From Euborellia annulipes (taxonomy: Eukaryota; Arthropoda; Insecta; Dermaptera; Anisolabididae), in the NCBI GenBank assembly GCA_023213315.1, contig JAKCPI010031631.1, positions 1 through 64,000 on the forward strand: 64,000 nt of DNA, given 5' to 3'. The position numbers were made by a program, and so were the translations under genes. Under the pieces are notes generated by a model that was not told where the DNA came from, made no database searches, and was given only the letters and a program-made list of their open reading frames with translations. Positions 11,121 to 22,702 of this stretch are shown in pieces. The stretch's first letter is position 1, and each line of letters opens with the position of its first letter.

Positions 11121-12055
11121 CAGGGCCGTGCCCAGAAGAGGTCAAACCACCTCTCCTCACCGAAATCCCAAAAAATAAATAAAAAAACTAATATATATAA
11201 CCTGAAAAGGTTCGAGGTTTTGCTCCTCTTGTACAATGTCAATATTGATAACCTCAAAATTCAAGAGGTCTGCATTCGAATCACAGGATATAGACTGGAA
11301 TATAACTGCCCCAGGTCTAAATGGGAATTTGGACGATGTTATGCATAAAGGAACCAAGCGTCATTATGATGAAATTGAGATAAGACCGCCATCTTCTAGG
11401 GAAAAAGAAAATCTACCTCTTAATAAACAAAATTATTACTCAGTGCACTTTTTTTGTATAAAACAAGAAAAAAGCCATTGACATTGAGTTTGTTTACAAT
11501 TGTGCAAATGTGTCCCATATCTCTGATTTAGATTATGACGCTTGGTTACTTAATGCAATACATCCAATGGTGTAGCGAGCTTAACTCGCGCCCGGGCACA
11601 ATACCTTTTTAGCCCCCCCCCCATTCGAAAACCATATAATATTATACAGGGGCGTATATAGAAATTTTTTCGGGGGGCCCGCAGTCTAAGATTTTCCTGC
11701 CTGCAGTAAATTTTTTGCCCTGCCGTTAAAATCATTTTACCTTTTTTTATGGAGGCTAAATTTTGCGGAATTTTTTCCCTTCCTGCGGAAAAATTTTATT
11801 TTTTTTGCGGAACCAAATTTTCTCGTCACGCGGAAAATTTTTTTCTCGGACATTAAAATTATTTTTTGTTTTGCGGACCATTTGGCGCCCCTTTGTGAGT
11901 AGCACCCGTGGCATGATGACCCCCATGTCCCCCCCTCTCTACGCCAATGAATACATCGTTCATTTATTTCTAATATATTTTAGTTTTTTTTTTATTTATT
12001 TTTTGAGTTTTCCGGAGGGAGAGGGATGATTGAACCTCTCCTTCGTACGACCCTG
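11121..12055. mobile_element. hAT-like element with inverted ends, no intact TSD
   Basis: Left end CAGGGCCGTGCCCAGAAGAG and right end (reverse complement CAGGGTCGTACGAAGGAGAG) are inverted copies for about 35 bases. Flanking octamers differ (GAAGCTGA, CTTCTAAT), so the element is old or recombined. A younger hAT MITE sits at 11565-11949. 11230-11555 contains a block (GGAACCAAGCGTCATTATG, ACAATTGTGCAAATG) recurring at 49170-49245. Confidence 0.65.
11565..11949. mobile_element. hAT MITE, 385 bp, perfect 8-bp TSD, nested
   Basis: Ends CAATGGTGTAGCGAG and (reverse complement) CATTGGCGTAGAGAG; identical octamers AATACATC at 11557-11564 and 11950-11957. At 11650 a second hAT-type end, CAGGGGCGTATATAGAAATT, begins inside; the same start is found worn at 29972. 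Its partner end is uncertain. Confidence 0.88.
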
Positions 12056-12410
12056 CTTCTAATATACTGTATATCAAACAAAAAATTAATCGCAATCTTC
12101 CTGGATTCAATTTATTTTATTGAATTCGAGAATCCATGGCGATATTTGTCCATTTTAATAACCTTAATCGAAGGAACAGGATGTATTCGCCGCTCGTGGA
12201 TCTAGGTGAGTAAATTTTGGTATATATATATATGAAATATATATAATTTTTTAAATAAAATTACAGTTTTCAATTATAATTTTATTTTATTTCAGCTTTT
12301 CTTGGCCAAGAAATATACCAGGTATAATAGATTTTTCAAAATTTTTGAAAAAACTTACTAGGTAAAGTATTATTTTTGATTGATTTACCATCTATTTCAA
12401 TAGTAATGAG
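12056..12410. other. No gene seen; AT-rich
   Basis: Holds a short TA microsatellite (12220-12245) and nothing identifiable. Confidence 0.5.
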
Positions 12411-12419
12411 TCTAAAGCC

Positions 12420-12605
12420 CGGTAGTTAGGCAACCCAAATGGCACAAGCTTCTCACACAGACAAGAAAGCTTTAGTGTGCGTTTGCCATTTGGGTGTGAG
12501 TGTGCGCTGGGGGGGGGCGCTAGAAAAACTTACAAAACTTGCACCTTTTGACCAAGATAGCGTGCACTTTTTACCATGCCAAGTGAAACGAACAAACCTA
12601 TAATA
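12420..12605. repeat. Partial TTCGTTTC-type MITE
   Basis: AAACTTGCACCTTTTGACC and the end AAGTGAAACGAACAAACC match 7404-7463; the left end is not recognisable. A CCCAAATGGCAC block near 12432 recurs at 8477 and 54743. Confidence 0.5.
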
Positions 12606-12609
12606 AGTA

Positions 12610-13640
12610 ACGTACACCATAACATAATACATGTTAGTTAACTTTACTAGAGTCACTGATCAAAAATACATCAATAGTTTTGTTAACTTAAGTATAGGGT
12701 AATTTTTTTTTTTAATTTATCACGCAGCGCTTATCCAATCATGCGGCCCCCCAAAGGGGGGCCTTGGGCACATTACTCTAATCTCTACACGAATCTAAAA
12801 AATACTGTTACCCATAAAATACTGTTAAAAAAAAACAATCTATAATGATTTATATGAAAAGTGAAATAAATTTGCCTAAGGCAAAATTGTTTTTATCCTA
12901 TCTATTGTAATTGATACTAAACTTTAAGACGATTTTTTTTTTTTACAATAAAATTTATGATATATTTCCTGTAAATTTAACGATTAAATAAAAATACCTG
13001 ATACAAATGAAATGTTCAATTACAAACATCTTTGTAATAAGAATAAACACCTTGGGCCTCCTGGAAATAGTGAATGGAAGGAAATGGAAATCCGGCTGAG
13101 AAAATTAAATAATAAAATAGTTTTTTTTTTTTCGAAAACTATTTTTTTGAATTAAATATTTTTTATTATTATTATAATTATTAATGGTTAATTGCCAATT
13201 CTTTGGATACCTCCCGTATCCTCTTGTTTTATGCCCGAGTTATGAAATCGACTGTTGTTAATAATCGACTCTAAGCATTCAGAGCCTTTGCTTTACTTCT
13301 TTAAATATGAATTTTATTTTACCTTTTCAAAAATTTTTATACTAAAAAAAAATCAATTGCTTTTTTTAAACACAAAATTTACATTTAGTCGTTGATATAC
13401 TATATGTATCAGTCAAAAGTATCCATTTAGCAGTCAATTCTAATGTTTAGAGAATACAACTTAAAATTTTAGAGATCAAGTACATTTAAGCTATGCGACC
13501 AACACATAGATGCATGCTGCAACATTTTTCAAATACCTTAATTAATCAATCTTTTAAAAAATAAACTAATATCAGATCTCTAATCACTTCTCTAAGCTCT
13601 CTAGGAAGGGCTTTAGTCAGATCTCTAGCCAATGGTACTT
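12610..13640. other. No gene seen; AT-rich
   Basis: Contains a GCGGCCCCCCAAAGGGGGGCC hairpin-like spot at 12743-12763, perhaps a worn hAT end; otherwise featureless. Confidence 0.5.
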
Positions 13641-13659
13641 TTGGCTGATACAGATAGTA

Positions 13660-13720
13660 TCTCGGCATCGATGAACATTTAGACCCCGTTTCTATTTATT
13701 TCAATTTTTTTAAATTTAAA
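13660..13720 (-). repeat. SINE B tail fragment
   Basis: TCGGCATCGATGAACATTTA followed by GACCCCGTTTCTATTTATTT is the SINE B tail and body in reverse. Confidence 0.55.
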
Positions 13721-13734
13721 AAATTAAAATATTA

Positions 13735-13885
13735 TCGTTTCGGCATCTGATGGCCCATATAGACTTTTAAAAGATATTAATTATGCTTTGATATATTCCG
13801 GTTACATTTACAGTATTTGTATCCAATTGATTTATTGTTATAAATAAATATTCATCGGACTGGGATCCGAACCCGGAAACCCCTT
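13735..13885 (-). mobile_element. SINE C, partial
   Basis: In minus orientation: tail (TTTCGGCATCTGATGGCCC), middle, then the B-box region ATCGGACTGGGATCCGAACC. The A-box half of the tRNA-like head is absent. Confidence 0.6.
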
Positions 13886-13915
13886 TTATCAATATTGTCA
13901 TTTGTCCCTATCTTT

Positions 13916-14139
13916 CCCGAGTAAAAATGATCGAGGGATCCATACGCCCGCAGCAGGTCTGCATAGTGAACCATTAGAGACGCACAGGGATACACACGCC
14001 AGCACCAGGGTCAAACATTTTTCTTCTGGTCACTTTCGATCTGTGTATGTCCCTGGTGTGGGCGTGTATACCCCTGGTTCACTATGCAAACCTGCCGCGG
14101 CGTGGATCCCTCGATCATTTTTAATTATTTTTACTCGGG
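13916..14139. repeat. Long imperfect inverted repeat (fold-back)
   Basis: Left arm CCCGAGTAAAAATGATCGAG, GGATCCA, TGCATAGTGAACCA; right arm is its reverse complement ending ATTTTTACTCGGG, with a 12-nt insertion. Arms run about 100 nt. The open frame read across it (13902-14177) is a by-product of the palindrome. No flanking direct repeat recognised. Confidence 0.8.
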
Positions 14140-14309
14140 TTAACCTCTCGGTCATTGGGAGGGGAAGGGGGGGTTAACAAATATTAATTAAGTCATAATT
14201 GTTATTAAATAGTCTAATAACAAACGTTACAGTCCAAAATGAAATAGAGCAGTACAATCTTAACGCCATCTCTTAACAATAATAAGGGAACAGCTTTATT
14301 TATTTCTTT

Positions 14310-14455
14310 TTTTTTAATTCGTTTCGGCATCAGAGGTCATTTAGATTCCGCCCCTATTTATTTCAATTGATTGATATTTGATTCAATGAAAATAAGGCTG
14401 GGACGGGGATCCCGCGATCCTTGGTACAAATGGCTCGAGGGGTGGAACAACTTTC
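14310..14455 (-). mobile_element. SINE B, near full-length
   Basis: Reading minus: tRNA-like head including GGATCGCGGGATCCCCGTCC (B-box region), body with the ATCAATTGAAATAAATAG block, and tail AAATGACCTCTGATGCCG. Confidence 0.7.
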
Positions 14456-15540
14456 TCTTAATTTATAAAAATAAGAACAGAGTCTAAATTTCTGAGACTT
14501 TAGAAAAAGCTATTTAGATCTTCCAATGTTTTCAAAGTACAATTTGGACACCAAAAAAAGGAACCCATCAACAATTTCAATATATCGAAATTAATAAATT
14601 AAATATAAATGTCATCTTGATTCAAAAGAATATATTTGTCGCAAGTAATTTTTCATCTTAAATAATAGAATCCTTCATGATTATACTATTTGATCTTTAA
14701 TATCAATAGATGTATTTAAATATCAATAGAACCTCTTGAATATTCCATTAAAAAAACTCCTCTTATTAAAATGACCTAATTTTTGAGTTGGAATTTCGAA
14801 AAAGCCATATCTCCAAGGAAAATCGAACTCAAAGAGCCCTCCTTGTTTGGGGCCCACCCAAGAATGAAATTATATAATAGAATCTTATTATTTTTAATGA
14901 TGTTTTCATTTTCTAATAAAGATTAAGTTATTAATTAAGAAGCATCCATCTCTGGGAATTGTTTTATTAACGCCATTAAAATTCTATTTCTTTTTATTTC
15001 ATTTTTTGCTCTCACTCTTTTACAAATATCAATTGTTCGCATAATCATTTTAAAGGAGTGTGTTGTCTTAAAAGAAAGAAGAAGAAAAAAAAATTGCCGT
15101 GTTTGGTGTGCAGGAATTTCATTTTCTCTAAAAACCAGAACTAAAATGAGGCCCTCCTTTTTCCTAGTTATGCAAGAGAGTTTATTGCAAGAGGAAACAA
15201 GCCGAAGAAAAAAAAATCATTCAAAGATGGATTCTCTTTATTTATTTATTAATATTCCTTTCAAAAATATTTTCCCTTTCAAACAACCTACATTTCTTTC
15301 ATAATTTCAGGTGCATAATAAAAATAAAATCTCGTTTTTATAATGCATTGTAATTACTCTGCATTTTTATTTAAATCATGTTTGTTTGCTCTTTTTATCT
15401 CTTTCAATTTGTTTTTGTTTTTTTTTTTGTTAAAAATTTCATTCAAATATAAAGACAGGAGCTTTTGACTACTACATCTAAGGATCCTCCAAAGAAAACA
15501 AAATTAAAAAATTAATATTGTAGTTGTAGTGTATCAAGGA
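14456..15540. other. No gene seen; AT-rich
   Basis: No repeats shared with the rest of the window were noticed. Confidence 0.45.
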
Positions 15541-15584
15541 AGGGATGCAAAGCAGAGACTGGCAGCCAAATTTTAAATATTTTA

Positions 15585-15675
15585 TTGGGCCGGCATTTCG
15601 GTTACTTTTTTTTTGACACTTATTGGGCACTGAAGATGGCCTCTATCGAGACCAAAACGTTGATGAGAAAATGTA
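15585..15675 (+). repeat. Ribozyme-like arm pair remnant
   Basis: CACTGAAGATGGCCTC, TATC, GAGACCAAAACGTTG is the Penelope-type motif; a reverse-orientation partner (GGCCGGCATTTCGGTTAC) lies 40 nt upstream, but the outer sequences do not pair, so two different arms have met. Confidence 0.5.
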
Positions 15676-15705
15676 TGTAAAGCTGAATAGAATTTGTAAT
15701 AAAGT

Positions 15706-15817
15706 AACAATAGATTGAGGGAGAGGGCAGCCAGGAGTAGTGAGTGGTTCCACTACTCTTGAGTTTCATTTCGTAGAGGCTTACTCCCTGGCTGCCCGCT
15801 CCCTCAACCTATTGTTG
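15706..15817. repeat. Inverted repeat with 34-nt arms
   Basis: AACAATAGATTGAGGGAGAG with GGCAGCCAGGAGTA pairs with the right arm ending CCTATTGTTG; a CCACTACT hairpin sits in the middle. Likely part of a fold-back element. Confidence 0.7.
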
Positions 15818-15879
15818 AAATACAACAGCCACTTCACAAATTGTCAACGTATGAAGAAATGAGCTAAGCAACAATGTAT

Positions 15880-15945
15880 ATTTCTTTATTGATGGCACTT
15901 TCAAGCCCAACGTTTCAGTCATCTATACGACCATCCTTGGAGTTA
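15880..15945 (-). repeat. Single ribozyme-like arm
   Basis: Minus strand reads CCAAGGATGGTCG, a short loop, then ACTGAAACGTTGG and an AATAAAG; similar to the 52.3-kb arms. Confidence 0.5.
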
Positions 15946-16301
15946 CTAATTTTGAAATGAAAGAATCATGAATTTCATTAAATATTTATAACATTAAAAT
16001 GTATTAATAAGATAAGTCCATCATAATCAATGACGTCGACATTAATACTAATTAACACCCAAATGTTTTATATTTATTTTAATATATTCCATGAAATCTG
16101 CCTTTCTCTTCTCCACCAACTGTGCAAATCTTATTAATTTATTTTATACTGAATAGATCCAGGGTTCGATTCTCGGGGACTAGAGAACTTTTGTCCCACC
16201 AACAAATAAGCATATATTAACAAATACAGTTAACACTAGAATTTAGCATCATATATAAGCTACATACTAAAATAGATTACAAAATATCTGACTATGCGCT
16301 A

Positions 16302-16570
16302 CCCGAGTCAAAATTTATAGCCCCTACCTTATCCCTCTAGCCCTGAATAGATCAGACTTTACAGCATTGCAAGCCCATCCATTGAACCCTGAGATCACTA
16401 ACCTTAACTTTTATTCCTATTAGGTCCGACTTTGGTCTCAAATGGAAATTTGTACGTTTTGGGGTTGAAAATCGGACCTAATTTAACATGCAATAGACTT
16501 ACATTGAACTGAATTGATGAAAGTTCGAAATAAGATCTACTATAAGAGGGGACTTAAATTTCGACTCGGG
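16302..16570. mobile_element. Tc1/mariner-type MITE, 269 bp, TA target site
   Basis: Ends CCCGAGTCAAAATTTATAG and (reverse complement) CCCGAGTCGAAATTTAAGTC, flanked by TA at 16300-16301 and 16571-16572. No coding capacity. A similar end sequence (CCCCGACTCAAATTTGAACC) occurs singly at 49886. Confidence 0.8.
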
Positions 16571-16737
16571 TATGCATAAAAATATATATTTTTTTTTTTT
16601 AATGAAAATGGCTCGCCGACCAAAAAAGGTGGCTAAAAGCCCTAGTTTATACTATAAAAAATTATTTCTAAGCCAAACTAATAAAATAAAAAGTACGTGT
16701 AGATACTTAATAATTCTAGAAACTGTAATTAATTATA

Positions 16738-16806
16738 ACTTTTCTTTTTGTTTCAGGTAAGAATTGATTATCCTCTTCTTGTACATTTTTGAAAATAAAC
16801 TTCAAA
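16738..16806 (+). promoter_or_regulatory. Candidate recursive splice site 1 (with RS-exon to 16806)
   Basis: A polypyrimidine tract and 3' splice site, CTTTTCTTTTTGTTTCAG, end at 16756 and are joined directly to a 5' splice site, GTAAGAA, from 16757. This juxtaposition is the ratchet-point signature of very long introns: splicing to the site regenerates a donor and leaves no exon sequence. A second good donor, GTGAGTAA, begins at 16807, so 16757-16806 (50 nt) could be defined as an RS-exon. No coding frame is implied. Confidence 0.6.
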
Positions 16807-16814
16807 GTGAGTAA

Positions 16815-19800
16815 ATCAATCTTATAATGTGATAAATTTGTACATTTTTTGATACATTTTTGATACGTTTGTACATTTTTGACAAGAACGTTTAGTTAAT
16901 TTATTTACTTATTTACTAGGATTAATTTTTATTTCTAGTATTATAATTAAAAAATTTTAAATACCTATTAAAGTATTAAAAATTTTTTTAAATTTTTCTG
17001 TCATATTTAGCAAACAAATTTATTTTGATGAAAGTCTTTATTTATATCACAATTTAAAAAGAAAAATTATCCAATTGAAATCATACTCCTATTATGGAAT
17101 TTATTTAAAAAAAAAAAAACTGCACATAAAATTTTTATTCAAGGATTTCTAGTTGCCATCCTTTTACCATAGTAGTTAATAAAATTCATTCATAAATTAA
17201 TAACTAAAAAGATCAAAGACAATTATTATATTGTATGTAAATTATTTATTCTATAATAATTTTTCTTTTAAATGATACGATCTTACTGAAATGAGCTCCT
17301 TTTTTTATCCCTTGGGAACTTGTGTCTATCTTGAAATTTGTCCCTGAAAAATAAAAAAATAAAAAAAAAAAAACTTTCAATAGCCTAATTAATTTTAAAA
17401 GATTTAATGTCCCATCTTCATCATACGAGTAATTCAAAATTCTGAAAATTGATGGTGTAAATTGGTAGCAAGCACTCATAACGTCCACAGATACATAATT
17501 TGGATTGCCCTCCCACTTTTTTTCTATTTGTTGCTCTTCATTATTTTTTCTTAAATAATCTCTCTAACAAAACTAGCCCATTCTGTTAATTACTCGTTAT
17601 TTCTATTAGATATTATCATAAACAACAAATAATTTATTACACCATTTCATCCAATATCCATAATCCTAATTTGAGTGAATCCCTTAACAATTCTAAGAAA
17701 ACAATGCGTGTTTAGTAAATCCTCCTTGGTTCTTTTTCTCGATGTCCCATGGGATCTTCTGCGTGTCCCGAATTGATTTTTTATATACACGATAGGGAGA
17801 CGTTTTTCTTGAGTAAATTCTCCAGGGATAAGAGAATCTCAGTGCCCCAAACACGCAAAAATAATTACGTAATTGTCAATCGCTATTAAATGATTGAATA
17901 AATTTTTTTATTAATTTAATAGTCTGATGTGACCATCACTCTGATTTCCAACAAAATTGATCCCTCTATTTGACAGAAAAAGCAGAATTCTTAGGAATAA
18001 TTTTCTCCATTCTCCACTTTTTGGACCACCTTTGAGCAGATGTTAAATTTCCCTTGCTAAAAGCACATATTTTGATTCAAGACAAGTTAATTTTGAAGAA
18101 CTTTAATTTAAAAACTGATTTTTTTTCTTCTTATTTTACTATATCAACATGTTCAGAAATTACAATAATAAATATTAAGCTAAACAATCAAATGGATTTT
18201 ACAATTGATTGCTCCAAAGCTTGTTCAGAACGGACCACCCTCTTTTTAATTTCTAGAAAAATATAACAAGGGTGACTTGAAAGGAAACTGAGGATCCTTA
18301 ATCGAAAAGTGAATCTGTTATTTGGGTTGCCTAATTTCACGGCGCAAAAGTATAGAGATGGTTTTACTTGTTTTAAAACTGAATTTTTTTATCTATTTAT
18401 ATTTCAACAGGGAAAAAAAATTTTTATAAAATATTTTTTTAATTTTCATTTCTTTATTTGTGTGTCTAGCACTTATCACTTGCATTCTTTATTCGAATAA
18501 ATAATCAAGTGGTGAGATAAAGAGTCACAATTTTAATAAAAAGAATAAGTTTGAGCTATATAAATAAAGGATATCTATTCCCTATTTATTGTCAAATCTT
18601 GAGAGTACTTGAAGTCGACTACGAGTTAGCCGAATCGGGGGTGGCATTTTTTTCCTTTCTTTATTTCAATCCATTCGCCCTCCTCAGTCAGATTGCACTA
18701 CAGGTCAAAGTGTTTTTTATCCTTCATGTTAATTTGTTTCTCTGAGTGTGATTAAAATTATTAGCATTTGACTTCGAATATGAATAAGATCAAGTCTAAA
18801 GGATTATAATTAGTGGTATTTTTGTTAAACACCTGATGGTCGCTTATTGTGTAGTCGTGCATGTCTTTCCGATTATTGTAAAATACCGCCTAATTCATAA
18901 AACCTTAAACAATGTTTTAAGACTATTTAAAAAGCATTTTAGCAAAATCTTAATTCATAAACATATTTTAGGCCTAGAATCTAGTCTAAATTCCTATTTT
19001 AACTAAAATGCCGAGACCCCTTGTTTAAGGTCATTTTTAAGTTTACCTAACCTCAAAATCTTCGATAACTTGGGAATTTCTCTCTATAAAATTTTGTTTT
19101 TAAGATCTTAAAATCTGTTACTAATGTGTTTCAATATTTGATAGGAATTCAAACATATTTAATTGATTGATTGATATTTGATATTTAAACATTTTTAATT
19201 TTTATCAAATCAAACTTAAGTAATTATACAAATGTATTTTTATTTAGCTTATTTTTATTGATCTCCAAATGGCTTTTAATTGATTTATTTCCTTACAATT
19301 ACTTGGGAGAATGTATTGAAACTGAAAAATGTCAAATTACCGGTATATTTTTATTTTCTACTATCAGTATTACATTTTTTTTTATTTTAGTCAAAATACG
19401 ATCTACCTATGTTTAACCTAAATAATCGAATACAATCGAAATGTTTTTAAAATGTATTTTTAAACATGTTATTAAGAAGACCAATTAAAATATGCAAATT
19501 TAGAGCAAAGTTCCTCCGGCTGCTTAAAACGAATAAATTTATGAATGAATGAATGAATCTCGATGAAAATTGATGTGTATTAATTTCAGTGAGTGAAAGT
19601 GTTTCATTTTGTTTATATGCCCACTAATAACAATTTCGTAAACATCAATACAGTTTGGAAAGTTTAACTGTGTACATCGTCTATTTAAAAATACCCTATA
19701 CCCTATACTTATTTAGTATTCGCATAAGAAAATTGCTTGAATTAATAATAACACTTGAGAAAACTATTTTATTATTATGAAAGCAAGTTTTTTTTTTATC

Positions 19801-20190
19801 AATGAAATATACAAAAATTAATTATGTTTTTAATTCACTGGGTCTCGAGGTATATATACTGGCCCAAATAAAAATAATTGAAAAAAAAAAAACTTGCTCT
19901 ATAATACAAATAGCCTAAAGCACCTAAATAAAAGATTCTCTATTACGCAAGAATTGAAAACGAATTTTATTCTTACAAAATTTTTTTTTTTTAATTATTA
20001 TTTAAAATTCCTTTTTTCTTGTTTTCGCTATAGTACGAAATATGAAAATTTAAAATCAACATAGAAGAGAGAATTATGTATGCTCTATGTATATTTTTTT
20101 CTCTCGCACTATTATTATTATTATTATAGTGAAAAATGTATAAGCATATCTATGATAAGTCAAGTCTGATTCGATGTATTCATTGAATAT
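16815..20190. other. No gene seen; 3.4 kb AT-rich unique-looking DNA
   Basis: No member of the window's repeat families was found. 17701-17875 is slightly GC-richer, with TGCGTGTTTAG and CCCCAAACACGCA as an outer inverted pair. Open frames here are short and AT-driven. This is the longest stretch without an identifiable transposon. Confidence 0.5.
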
Positions 20191-20197
20191 TAATATC

Positions 20198-20985
20198 CAG
20201 GGGCGTAACTACATTGATCTGCGCCTCCCTACGTACTGTACAAAAATGTCCCCCTCCCCTGTTGTGATTTAACGCACGGCACACGACTTTTTCTTACCTT
20301 TCAGTAAGAGAAAGTTGTGTATCGTGGCAAGGACTGTCACAACAGATTTTTGTGTTGAGATATATTTAGTTGTATCAAGATATTTATATTTAGTTGCCCA
20401 AAGCACCTTAGTACCAAACTTGCATTTTAAATGTCAACTGCTTGAAATAAACTATGGTTATTTTTCAAAATTTTAATCTCATATTTGGATATTTTATACA
20501 CAATAGAGAATCCTAAATAAATACAAAATTGTATAAGAATTGGAAAACATTTTTTAAAATGTGTAAAAGTTCCAAAGGGGACCGGACCCCCTTTTGAATC
20601 GAAATTAACATGCAAATCCCCTTAGGGATTTAACATTGGCTCTCTGTAAGAGCCGGAAAATTAATTTGAAAAATCTGAAATACTACATCAGTAAAGTGAA
20701 TTTCAAACAATTTTCACGAAAAATTTTACTGATATACTTTTTAAAGGACATATAAAAAATAGTTGATTTATGAATTTTAATCAAAATCATTAAAGCCAAT
20801 TTTGAGAAAATCGAAAAAAACTGATAAAGTACTTAGGGAAAGTCCTAATGAATAGTAGTTTTTGGCCGATTTTGATCAAAAGCTTATTTTCACATCTCAG
20901 AGGGGTGGCTAATTTTAATATAAAGTTATGGATTCAATAATAATACAACTCCTTACAGTCAAAATGATGCCCCCAAATTCTGTCG
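20198..20985 (-). repeat. Family A long-form copy, beside a hAT-type end
   Basis: Reading minus from about 20935: the family A core (AGCTTTTGATCAAAATCGGC, TCGATTTTCTCAAAATTGG), then an insert absent from copy 1 (GCATGTTAATTTCGATTC, ACCATAGTTTATTTCAAG), then GCAAGTTTGGTACTAAGG and the terminal hairpin ending near 20260. At 20198 a hAT-type end CAGGGGCGTAACTACATTG begins; a partner end near 20990 is doubtful and no TSD was found. At 20430-20433 the single TTAA is the empty counterpart of the insertion at 45566. Confidence 0.75.
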
Positions 20986-20989
20986 CTGG

Positions 20990-21560
20990 CTTCTGTACCA
21001 GCTGTAAAATGGAAATTGCAAGTATTAAAAAACGATTTTAAAGTAGAAAAAAATTATATTCATCTATTTATTATTATGCTAAATTCATAGATTTTGATAA
21101 TTTAATCGAGTATTTGACCGACTTTTTATCCTAATTGGGATTAAAATTGCAATTTGAATTGTTAAATTATTTTCTTTCTTCCTTCACGTTTAACCGTGAT
21201 GTGAAGAACATTTTAATACTTTTCTTTATTTTATAATTTACATCTAAATAATTGCTTCCATAAACATTTTGGCCGATTCTAGCTATATAAATTGATCATA
21301 TCTCCTTTTAATGTTGGCACGTCCTTCATAAGCATGTTCTTTGCTGATTTAATCCGTATACATTCAAAGGAATTAATTGTTTACTTCCACAGCGAAATTT
21401 TATTATATTTTCATTTAATTTATATATAACAGCAATGTATTTCTTTTTCGGAAAGAGGGACCAATTTATGTAAATATTATTATCATCTAGAATAGGAGGA
21501 ATTCCATGCTTAAGGATTTTAATAGCTAACTTTTTTTGGGAATAATTTACAAAAATAAAA
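20990..21560. other. No gene seen; AT-rich
   Basis: Nothing recognised. Confidence 0.5.
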
Positions 21561-21574
21561 AAATTATATTCATG

Positions 21575-21799
21575 GAGTTTAGGCTTTCCCCAATTGTTAT
21601 CATTAGTAAAAGAATTTGATTTTCGGTTTAACTGTGGTTTATTTGTAAAAATTACAATGTCAATGAAATTGTCACAGATGTAACAACCTTTATAATCTTA
21701 GCTGAATTGTACCTGAAGAAGGCCACAGAATGAGTGGCCGAAACGTTGTAATTTTTTTCAAATAAACCAAAGTTAATCCGAAAATCAAATTCTTTTACT
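21575..21799. mobile_element. Fold-back element with ribozyme-like arms, copy 2, 13-bp TSD
   Basis: Inverted arms (TTAGTAAAAGAATTTGATTT at 21603; mirror ending CTTTTACTAA at 21801) enclose CTGAAGAAGGCCAC, AGAATGA, GTGGCCGAAACGTTG. The stem GGCCAC/GTGGCC is perfect. An unpaired tail of about 28 nt (GAGTTTAGGCTTTCCCC) lies outside the left arm, and the whole is flanked by identical AATTATATTCATG at 21562-21574 and 21800-21812. AATAAACC follows the GAAACG box. No protein. Confidence 0.85.
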
Positions 21800-22185
21800 A
21801 ATTATATTCATGAGAATAAAATTTAGTTGCGTGATATGCTTAATCACAACGATTTTATGGCAACTTCCTTCCCATTTTTGTTATAAAAGATATTTTATAT
21901 TTGATTATTATTCTTTCTCTCTTTCTAATGGAATTCTAAATAAATAAATACAAAAAGCCCAAGCGTCAATAAGAGAGGAACATGGCTTTGAAGGACGCCG
22001 GTTGTTAATAAAATTATACTATCATACCGTGAAATTATATTTAATGTAAATGATCAAAGGACAGAAAAATACAACTAAAATGTTTTCAAGAAGCTAATAT
22101 AAAAGTACATCTACATTAATACTATAAAAAATAAAAAATAAAAATCCAATGTCAAAGTGACATGAAACTATGAATTAAGTGAAAC

Positions 22186-22312
22186 TAACCCTTGACCTGG
22201 CTCAGAGGTAGAGCACAGCATTAGCTGTGATCGAGGGTCTCAAATAAAAATATTTATTTTAATTGAATTGGATACCAATCAATTGAAATTAATAGCGGCG
22301 GGGTCTAAATGG
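22186..22312 (+). mobile_element. SINE B
   Basis: The head CCCTTGACCTGGCTCAGAGG with TAGAGCACAGCATTAGC gives a clear A box; the B box is damaged. The body AATTGGATACCAATCAATTG follows. The tail is cut at TCTAAATGGC, where a minus-strand SINE C adjoins. Confidence 0.75.
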
Positions 22313-22315
22313 CAA

Positions 22316-22427
22316 GCCATTTAGTATCCAAATGGCTTAAATAAAATCATCGGACTGCCTGGGGTCCGAACCCGCGACTTTTTACGAGGTTAGCACGCTA
22401 ACCCCTACACCAAGCCCCGAGGGCACA
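22316..22427 (-). mobile_element. SINE C head, joined to SINE B
   Basis: Minus strand reads GGGGCTTGGTGTAGGGGTTA (A box TGGTGTAGGGG), GCGTGCTAACCTCG, CGCGGGTTCGGACCCC (B box), then GATGATTTTATTTAAGCC. Non-coding polymerase III-type head; near-identical to 34618-34728. Confidence 0.8.
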
Positions 22428-22595
22428 TTTATACTTATTTAAATATTATAATGAACAGACACACACGCACACCGACATGTCGGCGACACTTAGTTATTTG
22501 TATAAATAAAAATAGGCTATATACTTAACCCGAACGCGTACACCTAGTCGCGTAATTCGTTCAGAACATAGATATTCTCTTAGAAAAATTTCAAT

Positions 22596-22702
22596 TTTTT
22601 GAATAAAATTAATATTTTGGGCAATGGCTTGGGACGGGACACGAATCCTCGACCTCTAGAACTTGATGCTAATGCCTACCTCGGAGCCATAGGTCAAGGG
22701 CT
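22596..22702 (-). mobile_element. SINE B head
   Basis: Minus strand reads CCCTTGACCTATGGCTCCGA, GGTAGGCATTAGCA, then AGGATTCGTGTCCCGTCCC (B box). Body partly lost. Confidence 0.7.

Noticed and set aside
12280..12300. 3' splice site at TTTTATTTCAG near 12295
   Set aside because: No following reading frame or donor; AT-rich DNA produces such matches by chance.
13902..14177. 91-codon open frame
   Set aside because: It lies across a long inverted repeat; no domain or splice context.
16572..20615. Short frames in 16.5-20.6 kb as exons
   Set aside because: All are AT-driven, under 80 codons, without recognisable domains or paired splice sites.
20990..21000. Right end of a hAT element starting at 20198
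   Set aside because: CAGAAGCCAGCGAC is only loosely like the left end and the flanking octamers do not match.
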